From NCBI GenBank assembly GCA_017395685.1, contig JAFQOD010000070.1, positions 1 through 62,863 of the forward strand: a stretch of DNA of 62,863 nt, written 5' to 3'. Positions 38,676 to 47,717 of the stretch are shown piece after piece. A model generated the notes under the pieces. That model ran no database searches. It was not told the DNA's origin and saw nothing but the letters and a program-made list of their open reading frames with translations. Position 1 is the first letter of the stretch; the number at the start of each line of letters is the position of its first letter. Source of the stretch: Clostridia bacterium. Its GTDB lineage: Bacteria > Bacillota > Clostridia > Christensenellales > Aristaeellaceae. The position numbers were made by a program, and so were the translations under genes.

Positions 38676-39998
38676 TTACTTGTTGCTTCCGGGCAATTCC
38701 CCGGGCAGATACCCTTCATACTGAAGTAATACTGTTTCCCCGCCCGGGGTCACTCTAGCCTCTTCCCCGGGGCCGACGCCAATGGACCAGATTACCTGGC
38801 TGCCGATGCATAACAAGGGCAAATACGGCCGGAAAGGGCGATCCACCTTCTTATCCACCCAGTAATCCTGCAGCGATTTATTTCCGGGGCCGCCAAAGGG
38901 ATGAATTCTTTCCCCCTGCCGGCGATAAGTGAGACAGGCCTGTTCCCATATCTTCCGCGGCATGGCCTGACATCGGATGCCATCCCCTGTATTTCCCGTA
39001 TAGGGAAGCACAGTGACAGCACCCAGCGGGATTTTCTCCGGTTCCGGCGGGATAAAATGCAGCCACGTTTCTGTAGCAGCCGCCCTGTAGCCTCCGGGCA
39101 GATTCATCTGCTGCCCTTTAGACAGCTGCATCAGCTTTTCGGATGTATCAAAATCCAGATGCCCGGGAAACGCCCTTCGCACGACTCTGCTGCGCAGCGC
39201 AGGATGCAAATCCGCAAGCTTCTGCATCAGAATGCACTTACAGGGCCCTTCCAGACATGCAAACCGATCCAGAAACTCCGCAGCGGCCAGTGCCATATAC
39301 TCATCTTCCCTGCGGAGGATGGCGGCCGCCCTGGCAAGGGCCGTTTCCGCTTCCGGCACCCGTTCTTCAAGAGCCGGTAACACCCTGTGGCGGATATAAT
39401 TGCGCAGATACTGATCCCCCGCATTGGTTTCATCCTCACGCCACGGAATACCTCGATCCGTCAGCATGATGCGGATATCCGTCGGGGATACGGAAAGCAA
39501 GGGCCGCCAAAGCTTGATTTCAGCGCCTGCCTCTGCCATAACCACTCTGCACTCCGCCATCCCGCCAAGGCCGGTAACACCGCTGCCCCGAACCAGATGG
39601 AGCATGATTGTTTCCGCCTGATCCCGTCTGTGATGGGCAAGGGCGATACAGGGAACACCAAAGGCGCATGCCGCATCATAAAGCGCCTGATACCGGGCGT
39701 TTCTGGCGTCATTTTCACTGCTGCTCTCCAGATGCACCTGATGCACCTGGCAGGGAATGCCCAAAGAATCGCATTGCGCCTTTGCAAAGGCCGCATCGGC
39801 CGCAGAGGAAAGGCGGATTCCGTGATCCACGTGGGCGGCGCACAGCGCAATGCCCTCTTCCTGCGCCAAAGCATTCAGAAGATGCAGCAGCGCCATTGAA
39901 TCTGCGCCTCCGGAAACGGCAGCCAGAATCCCTCTGGGTTTTCCGCATACACGCCAGGATTTCCTGACGCTTTCCAATAAAAGAGTCCACTTATCCAT
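38676..39998 (-). CDS. tilS: tRNA(Ile)-lysidine synthase
   Basis: A 440-residue enzyme that converts C34 of the tRNA-Ile with CAU anticodon to lysidine, allowing AUA reading. The PP-loop AAVSGGADSMALLHLL, the CAAHVDHGIR stretch, ALAHHRRDQAET and the C-terminal TilS domain are present. The ATG has only a distant GCGAGG, and one candidate promoter lies so close that its RNA would be almost leaderless; another upstream would give about 35 nt of leader. Confidence 0.94.
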   Translation of the reverse strand: MDKWTLLLESVRKSWRVCGKPRGILAAVSGGADSMALLHLLNALAQEEGIALCAAHVDHGIRLSSAADAAFAKAQCDSLGIPCQVHQVHLESSSENDARNARYQALYDAACAFGVPCIALAHHRRDQAETIMLHLVRGSGVTGLGGMAECRVVMAEAGAEIKLWRPLLSVSPTDIRIMLTDRGIPWREDETNAGDQYLRNYIRHRVLPALEERVPEAETALARAAAILRREDEYMALAAAEFLDRFACLEGPCKCILMQKLADLHPALRSRVVRRAFPGHLDFDTSEKLMQLSKGQQMNLPGGYRAAATETWLHFIPPEPEKIPLGAVTVLPYTGNTGDGIRCQAMPRKIWEQACLTYRRQGERIHPFGGPGNKSLQDYWVDKKVDRPFRPYLPLLCIGSQVIWSIGVGPGEEARVTPGGETVLLQYEGYLPGELPGSNK

Positions 39999-40006
39999 AC
40001 TGATCT

Positions 40007-40068
40007 ATTGTACCTCGCAATGATAACAAACGCAAGGGATTCATAGTAATTTAACATAAATTTGTCAT
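40007..40068 (-). promoter_or_regulatory. Two overlapping candidate promoters of tilS
   Basis: Proximal: TTGCGT (40030-40035), 17 nt, TACAAT (40007-40012), RNA start near 40000. Distal: ATGACA (40063-40068), 17 nt, TATGAA (40040-40045). Confidence 0.5.
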
Positions 40069-40129
40069 TTGGTTTTCTTTATTTTCGGTCATACCTGAAA
40101 ATCCGCACCAAACCCTCCTGATCTCTGGC

Positions 40130-40157
40130 ACCCACGCCCGCTTTTCTTCATAAAATA
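40130..40157 (+). promoter_or_regulatory. Sigma-K promoter of dpaA-dpaB
   Basis: ACC (40130-40132), exactly 16 nt, CATAAAATA (40149-40157): a full match to mACm-N16-CATANNNTA. B. subtilis spoVF is made under sigma-K in the mother cell. Confidence 0.8.
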
Positions 40158-40191
40158 CAACGTAAAGATGCTGTGAAAAAGGGGGCAAATC

Positions 40192-40932
40192 ATGCAAATT
40201 TATATGGAAGGCCAGGATACCAAGGCCGCCTATCTCACTGAATTGCTGCAAAATACCGGTCATGAGATCGTCCAGGAGCTGCCAGCTGATCTGATCATCC
40301 TTTCGCTTCCCCGCTCTGCCATTCCGCTGGAACAATTGAGCGCCCTGCCCAAAGGACAAAAATTGCTGTGCGGCCTGACCAATCCTGCATTCGATCAAAT
40401 GGCAAAAGAGAAAGAATGGCAGCTTTTCCGTATTCTTTCTGACGAATTATACATCCGGGAAAACGCACTGCTTTCTGCAGAAGGGGCGCTTTTCTATGCC
40501 ATGCGGGCGTCTGACCGCGCGATCCGGGATCTCCATTGCCTGGTGGTAGGCTACGGAAGAATCGGAAAAGCCCTGACGCAATTTCTGCGCTCCCTTGGCG
40601 CTGAAGTGACGGTGGCGGCAAGGCGAAAAGAAAGCCGGGAAGAGGCAGGTGCAAACAGCATATCCATTGACGACATCAAAGATTTACTGCCTGCCATCCC
40701 TTTGATTTTCAATACCGTGCCTGCCCCTGTAATTGATAAGAACATGCTTTCTTTGGTTCCGGAGGATGGGCTGCTGATGGAATTGGCTAGCCTGCCCTAC
40801 GGCATTGATCTTGCTGCAGCCCATGAAATGGGCCTGCGTGCCTGGGGAGAATGGGGCATTCCAGGTAGATACTGCCCCGGAAGCGCCGCACATATCCAAT
40901 TTGATTATCTGAAAAGGGAGGTATTCAAGTGA
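40192..40932 (+). CDS. dpaA: Dipicolinate synthase subunit A, short form
   Basis: A 246-residue protein (B. subtilis SpoVFA has 297) with an N-terminal substrate domain and a Rossmann domain, LHCLVVGYGRIGKALTQFLRSLGAEVTVAARR. It oxidises dihydroxytetrahydrodipicolinate to dipicolinic acid, the calcium chelator of the spore core. GGGGGC precedes the ATG. Its stop overlaps the GTG start of dpaB. The shortening is mostly in the N-terminal domain, so activity should be confirmed. Confidence 0.9.
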   Translation: MQIYMEGQDTKAAYLTELLQNTGHEIVQELPADLIILSLPRSAIPLEQLSALPKGQKLLCGLTNPAFDQMAKEKEWQLFRILSDELYIRENALLSAEGALFYAMRASDRAIRDLHCLVVGYGRIGKALTQFLRSLGAEVTVAARRKESREEAGANSISIDDIKDLLPAIPLIFNTVPAPVIDKNMLSLVPEDGLLMELASLPYGIDLAAAHEMGLRAWGEWGIPGRYCPGSAAHIQFDYLKREVFK

Positions 40933-41525
40933 GCAAAACCCGCATCGGATTTGCCCTGACCGGATCCTTTTGCACTTTCCGTGCCGTTTTTGATGTCATG
41001 AGAAAGCTGCAGGCCGCAGGCTATGATATTACACCCATTCTCTCCTTTGCTTCCGCAAGAGAAGATACCCGCTTTTTTTCCCGAGATCAGGTGTGGCATA
41101 CCCTGGAAGAAATCACCGGAAAAAAGCCCCTTGCCACCCTGCCGGAGGTGGAGCCCATCGGTCCGAAAAAACTGCTGGATGGCTACATCATCGCCCCCAT
41201 GACCGGGGCATCCATGGGGAAATTCGCCCACGGCATTTACGATACCCCGGCGCTGCTGGGGGCCAAATCTCATCTGCGCAACGGCAGGCCTGTGCTCATC
41301 GCCCCCTCCACCAATGACGGCCTGGGAAATTCCGCTGAAAATATCGGGAAGATTTTGGCGATGAAATCCGTTTATATGGTGCCCTACGGCCAGGATGATT
41401 ATATCCAGAAGCCCCGATCCCTGGTGGCGGATTTTGAAAAAATCCCGGAGGCACTGGCCGCTGCCCTGGCCGGCGCACAATTGCAGCCCCTTCTCCTTGG
41501 AAGCTTGAAAAAAGAAGGAGAATAA
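40929..41525 (+). CDS. dpaB: Dipicolinate synthase subunit B, GTG start
   Basis: A 198-residue flavoprotein-fold subunit. IGFALTGSFCTFRAVFDVMRKL at the start and IIAPMTGASMGKFAHGIYDTPALLGAKSHLRNGRPVLIAPSTNDGLG are characteristic. GGGAGG lies 8 nt before a GTG overlapping the dpaA stop. Together with spoVA it completes making and loading of dipicolinate in this window. Confidence 0.96.
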   Translation: MSKTRIGFALTGSFCTFRAVFDVMRKLQAAGYDITPILSFASAREDTRFFSRDQVWHTLEEITGKKPLATLPEVEPIGPKKLLDGYIIAPMTGASMGKFAHGIYDTPALLGAKSHLRNGRPVLIAPSTNDGLGNSAENIGKILAMKSVYMVPYGQDDYIQKPRSLVADFEKIPEALAAALAGAQLQPLLLGSLKKEGE

Positions 41526-41533
41526 GGTATAAT
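41505..41533 (+). promoter_or_regulatory. Vegetative-type promoter at the end of dpaB
   Basis: TTGAAA (41505-41510), 17 nt, TATAAT (41528-41533). It would drive the next gene independently of the sigma-K operon. Confidence 0.8.
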
Positions 41534-41555
41534 GTTAATACAGGAGGATAAATCC

Positions 41556-42794
41556 ATGAAGCACTCATTCCGAAACCTGGTATGTTTTGTTTTCATCCTC
41601 TGTCTTTTCCCATTTTCTGCGCTGGCTACCCCTGCCGCTGACCTTACAACGGACAAAGTGGAAAAATGGGTGGATGGAAATCGCTATATCGTCTATCCGA
41701 AATTCGTGGCCAATGATCCTGCCCGTAAAGAAACGGCTGATCGCCTGAATCGGTATATCTATAATACTGCCCATATCGGTGAATATCTGCAGCTGCTTCC
41801 TTCTGTGCAGGCCGGCGGCACCGGGCTGGTTGTATCCTACAATCAATCCAAGAGTCATCAGTTTTACCAGGGGGATCAGCGTATTTATTCTCTTCTGATC
41901 ACCGCTACAGGAAAAATGCTCCAGGGCCGCCCGGGTACCGTCTATTACCCCATGGTGCTGGATTGCAATACAGGGGATCCAATCACCTTTGATCAACTGT
42001 TCACCGATCCTGATGGGGCGAAGGCCTTCATTGAGCAATACATGCTGGATGTGGTGGAGCCCACCCTTTCCACATACCTGGAAAACAATCAATTGCTGCC
42101 TGTGCCCTGGGATCGGTTTTATCTTCCTGGTGAAGGCATGATCACCTTCTATTACGACAAGGATCAGCTTTCCTTCCTCAGCGGCCACCCCGGGGCGGTT
42201 ACCTTCCGCTTCAGTGAGCTGTGGGATTATCTGGATACCTCCGCCGACGGCATTCCCATGCAGTTTATCGGCAGGGGCAATCAATTTGATCAATATTCTT
42301 CTCCTTCGGATCTTTCTTACTGGAAGGAAGATGTGCAGCAAAAATTGCTGCTGGGTCATATTCCCGGCCTGGATAATTTCCCCTTTGGCCCTCCTTCCAT
42401 CGAATGGACGGTGGAACAGCTTAAAAGAGATTACCGGGTCACGGTGGATTCGTCCTTCTATCCCGGCGGCGCCTGCATTGAAGTGGAAAATCCCGAATGC
42501 CGGGGCACGCTGCTGCTGACAGATGCGGATGAATTGAACATCACCGGCGTTCTTGCCAGCCGGGTGGATATGTACGGCATCATCACAGGAAAAACCACCC
42601 TGCAGGAAGCAAAAGCGCTGCTGGGTATTCCCAGCGCAGAGCTGCCCTTCTCCCAGGCTGCTGCGGATCTGTATCTGGTCTGCCCCGGTACCGCCGCCAT
42701 CTATTCCTATCAGAATGAATTCGCCAGCGTATCCCTGACCCTGTACGCCGATGAAAGCAATGTGGTCCAATACATCAAACTATCGCAAAACTAA
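41556..42794 (+). CDS. Secreted DUF3298-like protein
   Basis: A 412-residue protein with a signal peptide (MKHSFRNLVCFVFILCLFPFSALATPA). The centre looks like the DUF3298/RsiV C-terminal fold: YNQSKSHQFYQGDQRIYSLLITATGKMLQGRPGTVYYPMVLDCNTGDPITFDQLFTDP is interrupted here only for reading. Such domains occur in polysaccharide deacetylases and anti-sigma factors that bind lysozyme. No catalytic domain is seen. AGGAGG lies upstream of the ATG. It is followed after 18 nt by ftsK. Confidence 0.7.
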   Translation: MKHSFRNLVCFVFILCLFPFSALATPAADLTTDKVEKWVDGNRYIVYPKFVANDPARKETADRLNRYIYNTAHIGEYLQLLPSVQAGGTGLVVSYNQSKSHQFYQGDQRIYSLLITATGKMLQGRPGTVYYPMVLDCNTGDPITFDQLFTDPDGAKAFIEQYMLDVVEPTLSTYLENNQLLPVPWDRFYLPGEGMITFYYDKDQLSFLSGHPGAVTFRFSELWDYLDTSADGIPMQFIGRGNQFDQYSSPSDLSYWKEDVQQKLLLGHIPGLDNFPFGPPSIEWTVEQLKRDYRVTVDSSFYPGGACIEVENPECRGTLLLTDADELNITGVLASRVDMYGIITGKTTLQEAKALLGIPSAELPFSQAAADLYLVCPGTAAIYSYQNEFASVSLTLYADESNVVQYIKLSQN

Positions 42795-42812
42795 TCAATC
42801 GGAGAGAATTGC

Positions 42813-45773
42813 ATGAGCACTGCCACCGCAAAAAAGAAAAAGGCATCTGCGCCCGCCCTTGCCACCACCGGCCGGGGCGCGGCTTTTTCCATTACTCTGG
42901 GCACCGTGCTGCTGACACTGGGGCTGGCATTTATTCTGGCCCTTTCCACGGGAAGCGGCAGCTATGTGCTGCAGGCGCTTGCCAAGGCCGCTCAGGGCCT
43001 CAGCGGCATCTTCTGTCCCCTTTTGCCCCTGCTGATCTGCTGGGGCGGATTGAAGATGCTGGTTTCTGCCCGGCATAAGGTGGCATTCCGGGATATTTTG
43101 CTGGTTACCTGCATCTATCTGCTCATTCTTTCCGCCTTTACCCTGATCGCCAGGGTGCCGGAAGGCAGCGGCACCATCCCCTATCTGGATTATATCAGCA
43201 AACAGAATTACCGCTATTTCAATGCCAACCAGGATCGGTATTCTGATTTTCTCCGCCAGGCCTTTTCCCAGCGTACCAGCGGTGCGGGGGGATTGCTAGG
43301 CATGCTGATTGCCTATCCCCTGTGGAAAGTGGCCACCCGTATCGGCGGTTTCCTGCTGGCCGTCCTGCTGATCATTCTGCTGATCCTGCTTTTATTCCGC
43401 ATCAATCCCGGCGAAGTTTTCCGCAAGGCATCTGATTTCAATGAACGGCGCAGAATCGCCAGCGCCCAGAAACGCCAGCAGCAGGAAATGGAAGCAAATG
43501 CTGCCCAGCCCCAGCCCGATCCTGCCTGTCCCCCCCAGGGCAACAACATTCCCATGGAGGAAATGCAGCCGGGCCAAACCATCCAGCGTCAGGAAAGCAC
43601 CTATATGCCCCCGGCCTATTATCAGCCCGCCCCCATTTATCAGGCTGCGCCCCGGGTAAATCATCCAGACAACGGCTTTTATGCCATGCAGCCCGATCTG
43701 CGTGATGAGCGTTATCCCCTCCATCCCCATCAGGATGACGGCGCCCATTCTGTGGCATGGGAGCCCCGTCAGCTGGATGAACAAATCCGGACAGATGATC
43801 CCATTCCCGATATCTATCCCGAACCGCAGAGCGAAATTCCCGCCTATCCTGCCGAAACGGGGATAAACTCCCCCTGGGAAGAAGATACGTATATCCCGCC
43901 TCTTCCGGAGGATATTCCCAGCCCTGAGGATGAAGATACTGTAATCCCGAAGGATGATCCCGATCCCCTGCCCTGGGAGGAGCCGGCCATCCCTGTATCC
44001 AGGCCCATTGCAAAAGAAAGCAAAAAGACGGCTGCCAGGAAAGAAACGGCGCCCGTTCCGCCTGCTCCCGTCCCGGAAAAGCCTACTGCCTCCAGCTGGG
44101 CCACTCAGGTGCGGCAAAAGCAGGCAGAAATTCAGGATTTCCCTGAGCATACCACTGCCAAGGGCGATCCCAAGCCCGTCTATACCGATCCTGTCATGCC
44201 CATCACCGGGGAGCGCATTGCCATCCAGCCCCGGAAGGAAATAAAAGATGATCCCAACACCAGGCTTGACGGTACCGCCCGCCCGAAAATCCATCAGACA
44301 TCCATGAATCTTCCCATCGTCTATCAGGCGCCGCCCATGCGGCTGCTCAATGAATCCAAAGTTGTATCCCATTCAGATGCGGCAAAGGAAGACGAGCGGA
44401 AAGCCCAGATCATCGAACAGACCTTAACCAATTTCAAGGTGGATTGCCAGGTAAAGCATATCACCCACGGCCCCTCCATCACCCGCTTTGCCATCCAGAT
44501 CGCCCCCGGCATTCTGGTTAGCAAGGTCACCAGCGTATCGGATAACCTGGCCCTGGAGCTGAAGGCGCCGAATGTACGCATGGAAACCCCCATTCAGGGC
44601 ACCAGCTATATCGGCATCGAAGTGCCCAACACCCTGGTCAGCACTGTTTCCCTCCGGGAAGTGCTGGACAGCCCTGAAATGAAAAACAGCACCTCTCCCC
44701 TGACCGTGGCCCTGGGCAAGGATATCGCCGGTACCCCTGTGCTCTGCGATCTTTCCAAGATGCCCCATCTGCTGATTGCAGGCGCCACCGGCAGCGGTAA
44801 ATCCGTGTGCATCAACTCCATCGTCTGCAGCCTGCTTTACCGCACTTCGCCCGATCAGGTACGCCTGATCATGATCGATCCCAAGCAGGTGGAATTGAAT
44901 GTTTATAATTCCATTCCCCATCTGCTGCTTCCCGTCATCAGTGATCCCCGCAAGGCATCCGGTGCCCTGGCCTGGGTTGTGCAGGAAATGACAGAGCGTT
45001 ACGGCAAATTCAGCGCCCAGAATGTGCGCAATCTGGCCGGCTATAACAAAGTAAACCAGGGAACGGATAAGGTGCTTCCCAACATCGTGGTCATCATCGA
45101 CGAAATGGCCGACCTGATGGAGGTTTGCCGAAAGGACGTGGAAGAATCCATCCGCCGCCTGGCTGCTCTGGCCCGTGCCGCCGGTATTTATATGGTGCTT
45201 GCCACCCAGCGTCCCTCTGTGGATGTAATTACCGGCGTGGTAAAGAATAATATTCCCAGCCGCATTGCATTTGCCGTATCTTCAGGCACGGACAGCCGCA
45301 CCATCATCGACGTCAACGGCGCTGAAAATCTGATGGGCAAGGGCGATATGCTCTATAAACCCACCGGCTCCCTGCCCCGGCGCGTTCAGGGCTGCCTGGT
45401 TACCGATGATGAGGTTACCGCCATCACCGATTATATCGCCAGCCGGTACGAAACCAATTACGATCCCAATATTGCCGAGCATCTGGAAGCCGCCGGCAAA
45501 GAAAATGATGCAGATGAGCTGACCGCAGAGGAAAACGAGCACAGCGGCAGTGATCTGGATGATCTTTTGATCCAGGCCATCGAAATGGCCGTCGAGGATG
45601 GACAGGCCTCCACCAGCATGCTGCAGCGCAGGCTGAGGGTGGGCTATGCCCGGGCCGGCCGGCTTATCGACGAAATGGAAAAGCGGGGAATCATCAGCCA
45701 TTCCGAAGGCTCAAAGCCCCGCAAAACCCTGATTACCCGGGAACAATATTATGAAATGTTCAACGACGATTGA
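42813..45773 (+). CDS. ftsK: DNA translocase FtsK/SpoIIIE with long proline-rich linker
   Basis: A 986-residue septal DNA pump. Four N-terminal membrane helices (to about residue 200), a linker of about 280 residues rich in Pro, Glu, Asp and Gln, then the motor: Walker A GATGSGKSVCIN at about 656, NIVVIIDEMADLM, and ATQRPSVDVITGVVKNNIPSR. The C-terminal gamma winged helix (STSMLQRRLRVGYARAGRLIDEMEKRGI) reads the skewed DNA motifs that set direction. In a spore former this protein can also serve as SpoIIIE, moving the chromosome into the forespore; only one copy is in the window. Confidence 0.96.
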   Translation: MSTATAKKKKASAPALATTGRGAAFSITLGTVLLTLGLAFILALSTGSGSYVLQALAKAAQGLSGIFCPLLPLLICWGGLKMLVSARHKVAFRDILLVTCIYLLILSAFTLIARVPEGSGTIPYLDYISKQNYRYFNANQDRYSDFLRQAFSQRTSGAGGLLGMLIAYPLWKVATRIGGFLLAVLLIILLILLLFRINPGEVFRKASDFNERRRIASAQKRQQQEMEANAAQPQPDPACPPQGNNIPMEEMQPGQTIQRQESTYMPPAYYQPAPIYQAAPRVNHPDNGFYAMQPDLRDERYPLHPHQDDGAHSVAWEPRQLDEQIRTDDPIPDIYPEPQSEIPAYPAETGINSPWEEDTYIPPLPEDIPSPEDEDTVIPKDDPDPLPWEEPAIPVSRPIAKESKKTAARKETAPVPPAPVPEKPTASSWATQVRQKQAEIQDFPEHTTAKGDPKPVYTDPVMPITGERIAIQPRKEIKDDPNTRLDGTARPKIHQTSMNLPIVYQAPPMRLLNESKVVSHSDAAKEDERKAQIIEQTLTNFKVDCQVKHITHGPSITRFAIQIAPGILVSKVTSVSDNLALELKAPNVRMETPIQGTSYIGIEVPNTLVSTVSLREVLDSPEMKNSTSPLTVALGKDIAGTPVLCDLSKMPHLLIAGATGSGKSVCINSIVCSLLYRTSPDQVRLIMIDPKQVELNVYNSIPHLLLPVISDPRKASGALAWVVQEMTERYGKFSAQNVRNLAGYNKVNQGTDKVLPNIVVIIDEMADLMEVCRKDVEESIRRLAALARAAGIYMVLATQRPSVDVITGVVKNNIPSRIAFAVSSGTDSRTIIDVNGAENLMGKGDMLYKPTGSLPRRVQGCLVTDDEVTAITDYIASRYETNYDPNIAEHLEAAGKENDADELTAEENEHSGSDLDDLLIQAIEMAVEDGQASTSMLQRRLRVGYARAGRLIDEMEKRGIISHSEGSKPRKTLITREQYYEMFNDD

Positions 45774-45786
45774 AAGAAGGTATTCC

Positions 45787-46320
45787 ATGAAATTTCCCCT
45801 CCCCGATCTGCTTTGCAAAAATGATCAGTTGGTAATCCGGCGCTTTCTTCCCGCTGACGCCCCTTTGATTTTCGCCTACAGCCAGGAGGAATGCACTCGC
45901 CGTGAACTGCCCGATGAGGTATTTGATTCCCTGGAAGAGACTGCCGAAATCATTGACGGACTCAATCAGAACAGTAAAACCGGCGAATGGCCCATCGTCT
46001 ATTGTGTCGCCCTTTCCGGCAATGATACCCCCATCGGCCATGTAAGCCTGAGCCCCATCGGTGAAGAGGCCATTGAAATCGGTTATTCCATCGGTGAAGC
46101 ATGGCAGGGAAAGGGCTATGGATGCCAGGCAACCGCCCTCTTTACCCAATGGGCGCTCACCGATGGGGAAATCAAAAAGCTGTACGGCATTGTAAAGGAA
46201 AGCAATCCCGCCTCCATCCGCTGCCTGGAAAAGGCAGGATACCGCATGACCGCAGCGGAAGAAAGGGATTGCTTCGGCAGTCGTTATCTCATTCGGGAAT
46301 ATGTACGGGAGGCTGAATAA
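45787..46320 (+). CDS. GNAT acetyltransferase, RimJ/RimL-like
   Basis: A 177-residue acetyltransferase. NDQLVIRRFLPADAPLIF begins the fold; GYSIGEAWQGKGYGCQATALF is the acetyl-CoA loop; VKESNPASIRCLEKAGYRM is motif B. It is unlike the family member at 1789 in sequence. GAAGG lies 9 nt before the ATG. Its last 32 nt overlap the convergent membrane protein gene. Confidence 0.88.
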   Translation: MKFPLPDLLCKNDQLVIRRFLPADAPLIFAYSQEECTRRELPDEVFDSLEETAEIIDGLNQNSKTGEWPIVYCVALSGNDTPIGHVSLSPIGEEAIEIGYSIGEAWQGKGYGCQATALFTQWALTDGEIKKLYGIVKESNPASIRCLEKAGYRMTAAEERDCFGSRYLIREYVREAE

Positions 46321-47290
46321 GCCCCCCTCCTTTTTTCTTTGGCAGCAGAAAGATGGCAATGCAGATCAATCCCAGCCCCGGATAGGCCATGCCCACAATT
46401 CTTTCAAATCCTGCCAGTGCCATCATTGCCGAAAGCAGGCCCGCAATGATCCTGGGAAAGGATAACCTCTCCCCAAGCATTGCCGTTAATCCCTGAAGCG
46501 CCGCAATCAGCGTGGTGACAACCGCCAGATAAAGTACCCCGGCCGATAAGTAGTAGCCCGGCTTTCCAAAATGCTGCAGTAAAATCACCATAGGAAGCGG
46601 TGCATCCTGCAATTCACGATGATGCACAAGCACCCCGTTACCAAGAAAAAGCACCGCAATCATCGCCCCTGCAGCCCATGCAGCTTTCCTGCATATCCCC
46701 CGGGGCTCGCATGCCGCTCCCGCTTCGCATAAAATCCCGGCGGATAGCATACCATTCATCCCTGCATACCCTATGGCTTTTACGGATGCCAGAAGCATTT
46801 CACAGGCCGATAATTCCGTATTTATCTCTTCTCCCGGAATCCGCATGCACAGCAAGAATGCACCGATCAGCAGCGGCAGCAGTATTTTTCCCAAATGCCC
46901 CATGATTCCCAACGGATATCGGGATCCTGCCAGGCATCCAATCAGTGTGCACGTCATTCCCATCCACCTGGCAGCATGAATGGGAAGGGTAAGGGCAGCC
47001 AGTTCTCCTGCTGCTGCCGTCATGCTGCCTGCCGCCGCAATCAGCAAAAGGCAGATCACTCCCCTGCAGAAAATGCCCGTCCGGCCGGATGGAATCAATC
47101 CCTGCATCCCATTTTTTCCATTCTTCATCATCTGAAGCATCAAGATCTGGATCGTTATCCCGCTGATCAGAATCAACACCCACGAAAAACCCCCATAACG
47201 GCTGAAAAACTGCATCAATTCCCTGCCGGAGGCAAAACCAGCCCCGATCATCGCCCCCATAATGCAAAAAATCATCCCCATTTCCCCCAT
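46289..47290 (-). CDS. YkvI-like membrane protein
   Basis: A 333-residue protein with about ten membrane helices. The start FCIMGAMIGAGFASGRELMQFFSRYGG is typical of the uncharacterised YkvI family, an APC-type transporter relative. No substrate is known. The start is uncertain; GAGAGG fits the ATG at 47290, while ATGs at 47311 and 47281 are alternatives. Mild sequence composition bias to Met and Gly reflects the helices. Confidence 0.72.
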   Translation of the reverse strand: MGEMGMIFCIMGAMIGAGFASGRELMQFFSRYGGFSWVLILISGITIQILMLQMMKNGKNGMQGLIPSGRTGIFCRGVICLLLIAAAGSMTAAAGELAALTLPIHAARWMGMTCTLIGCLAGSRYPLGIMGHLGKILLPLLIGAFLLCMRIPGEEINTELSACEMLLASVKAIGYAGMNGMLSAGILCEAGAACEPRGICRKAAWAAGAMIAVLFLGNGVLVHHRELQDAPLPMVILLQHFGKPGYYLSAGVLYLAVVTTLIAALQGLTAMLGERLSFPRIIAGLLSAMMALAGFERIVGMAYPGLGLICIAIFLLPKKKGGGLIQPPVHIPE

Positions 47291-47383
47291 TCCTTCCCTC
47301 TCAGGATTCATTCTATGCGTAGGAAAGATGGGCCCATGCGTAAAATATCGATGAGTAAAGCGGCATTTCCACTTCTTTTTCAC

Positions 47384-47412
47384 TTGACAGCGAATTGAAA
47401 AGATGATATATT
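47384..47412 (+). promoter_or_regulatory. tRNA-Leu promoter
   Basis: TTGACA (47384-47389), 17 nt, TATATT (47407-47412). Confidence 0.88.
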
Positions 47413-47443
47413 ATCTCCTGCAGCAAATCGCTGTTGATATTAC

Positions 47444-47530
47444 GCCGATGTGATGGAATTGGCAGACGTGACGGACTCAAAATCCGTTGATGGCGACATC
47501 GTGTGGGTTCGAGTCCCACCATCGGCACCA
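47444..47530 (+). tRNA. tRNA-Leu (anticodon CAA), CCA encoded
   Basis: An 87-nt class II tRNA: acceptor GCCGATG/CATCGGC, anticodon arm ACGGA-CTCAAAA-TCCGT giving CAA, a variable arm TGATGGCGACATCG, T-arm GTGGGTTCGAGTCCCAC, discriminator A and encoded CCA. It reads UUG codons, which fits the many leucine TTG codons of this genome. Confidence 0.97.
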
Positions 47531-47534
47531 AAAG

Positions 47535-47570
47535 CCCCTGTAGATTGTGATATAATCTGCAGGGGTCTTT
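47535..47570 (+). terminator. tRNA-Leu terminator
   Basis: CCCCTGTAGATT pairs with AATCTGCAGGGG (one G-T pair), 7-nt loop, then TCTTT. Confidence 0.85.
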
Positions 47571-47672
47571 CCTTTTATCAAACAGAAGCCCGGAGCGCTT
47601 TGAAAAGGCTTTCGGAGAATGTAACCCTTATCAACGCTTCCGGACTATTGCATCAAAACGATATATGACAAA

Positions 47673-47702
47673 AAAGGCAAGTTCTAATGCGAACTTGCCT
47701 TT
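47673..47702 (-). terminator. Na/Pi transporter terminator
   Basis: On the minus strand AAAGGCAAGTTC pairs perfectly with GAACTTGCCTTT, then TTTTTGTC. The 100 nt between this and the tRNA terminator holds no gene that I can see. Confidence 0.9.
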
Positions 47703-47717
47703 CATTTTTTATACTTT

